Source: an uncultured Clostridia bacterium (GTDB lineage: Bacteria; Bacillota; Clostridia; Christensenellales; Borkfalkiaceae). Taken from it: a stretch of DNA of 33,964 nucleotides. The position numbers were made by a program, and so were the translations under genes. Location: positions 1 to 33,964 of the forward strand of contig CAKQKE010000014.1 of assembly GCA_934247935.1 (NCBI GenBank). The letters run 5' to 3'. Shown here in pieces: positions 33,959-33,964 of this stretch. Positions within the stretch are counted from its first letter, which is position 1. Each line of letters starts with the position of its first letter. The notes beneath the pieces are model-generated. The model saw only the letters and a program-made list of their open reading frames with translations. It made no database searches and was not told the DNA's origin.

Positions 33959-33964
33959 CACTTG

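Larger units (their letters stand above)
33602..33964. other. Right-edge intergenic region with hairpins
   Basis: No complete gene seen in 363 bp. Besides the terminators listed below it holds a GGACG/CGTCC hairpin (about 33771-33788) and a repeated TTTGCTATGA motif (about 33698 and 33872). Confidence 0.5.

Noticed and set aside
1..33964. tRNA, rRNA, origin or CRISPR genes
   Set aside because: Nothing with the expected cloverleaf, conserved rRNA segments or repeat-spacer pattern was seen by eye; a dedicated scan was not possible.

Overview
The window reads as an accessory and cell-surface region of a low-to-medium GC Bacillota (Clostridia-like) chromosome. The basis is the AAGGAG-type ribosome sites, TTGACA/TATAAT promoters, lipoproteins and SipW-type secreted proteins with an SKY motif after the signal segment, BspA-like (DUF285) and InlB-type repeats, and a LuxR-type membrane regulator. 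A gut Christensenellales-like host is possible but is only a guess. GC drops clearly in about 21.9-25.9 kb and 28.0-29.9 kb, which fits horizontally acquired cargo.

Layout. (1) 1-12.9 kb: five large minus-strand genes for exported or lipid-anchored surface proteins. They share Cys/His-rich repeats, YDG, InlB-type and Ig-like modules; two of the intergenic gaps share a ~102 bp repeat. (2) 13.2-16.2 kb: a plus-strand pair, a sugar-type solute-binding lipoprotein and a transmembrane LuxR-type regulator, closed by a strong terminator. No permease is present. (3) 16.6-20.7 kb: a minus-strand operon of two SipW-type proteins and a BspA-like 22-repeat protein. It lies behind a perfect consensus promoter, a leader resembling a c-di-GMP-I (GEMM) riboswitch, and an intrinsic terminator.

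(4) 20.7-25.9 kb: an Rhs toxin graveyard or reservoir. It holds an Rhs core remnant cut by an IS200-type element, two orphan Rhs-tip cassettes (HINT domain plus two different toxin tips) each followed by a putative immunity gene, and a frameshifted further immunity-like gene. The cassettes share a ~740 bp direct repeat and a covarying terminator hairpin. (5) 26.1-29.9 kb: a three-part minus-strand operon. It encodes an RNase III-like domain joined through a frameshift to DUF2971, a HEPN protein of AbiU2 type, and an AAA ATPase with a PD-(D/E)xK-like tail. It is driven by a consensus promoter overlaid with GGGGTTAT repeats, and is the best candidate here for an undescribed defence system.

(6) 30.0-32.7 kb: a tightly overlapping minus-strand operon of a small RelB/DinJ-like protein, an unknown protein, a metallophosphoesterase and an unknown 426-residue protein. 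(7) 32.8-33.96 kb: an XRE-type regulator fused at DNA level to the 5' part of a truncated serine recombinase, then three terminator hairpins; this looks like the scar of a mobile element.

All calls were made by reading the sequence; no database or folding search was run. Two single-base frame breaks, each repairable by one extra A, lie about 4 kb apart, so sequencing or assembly error must be kept in mind.
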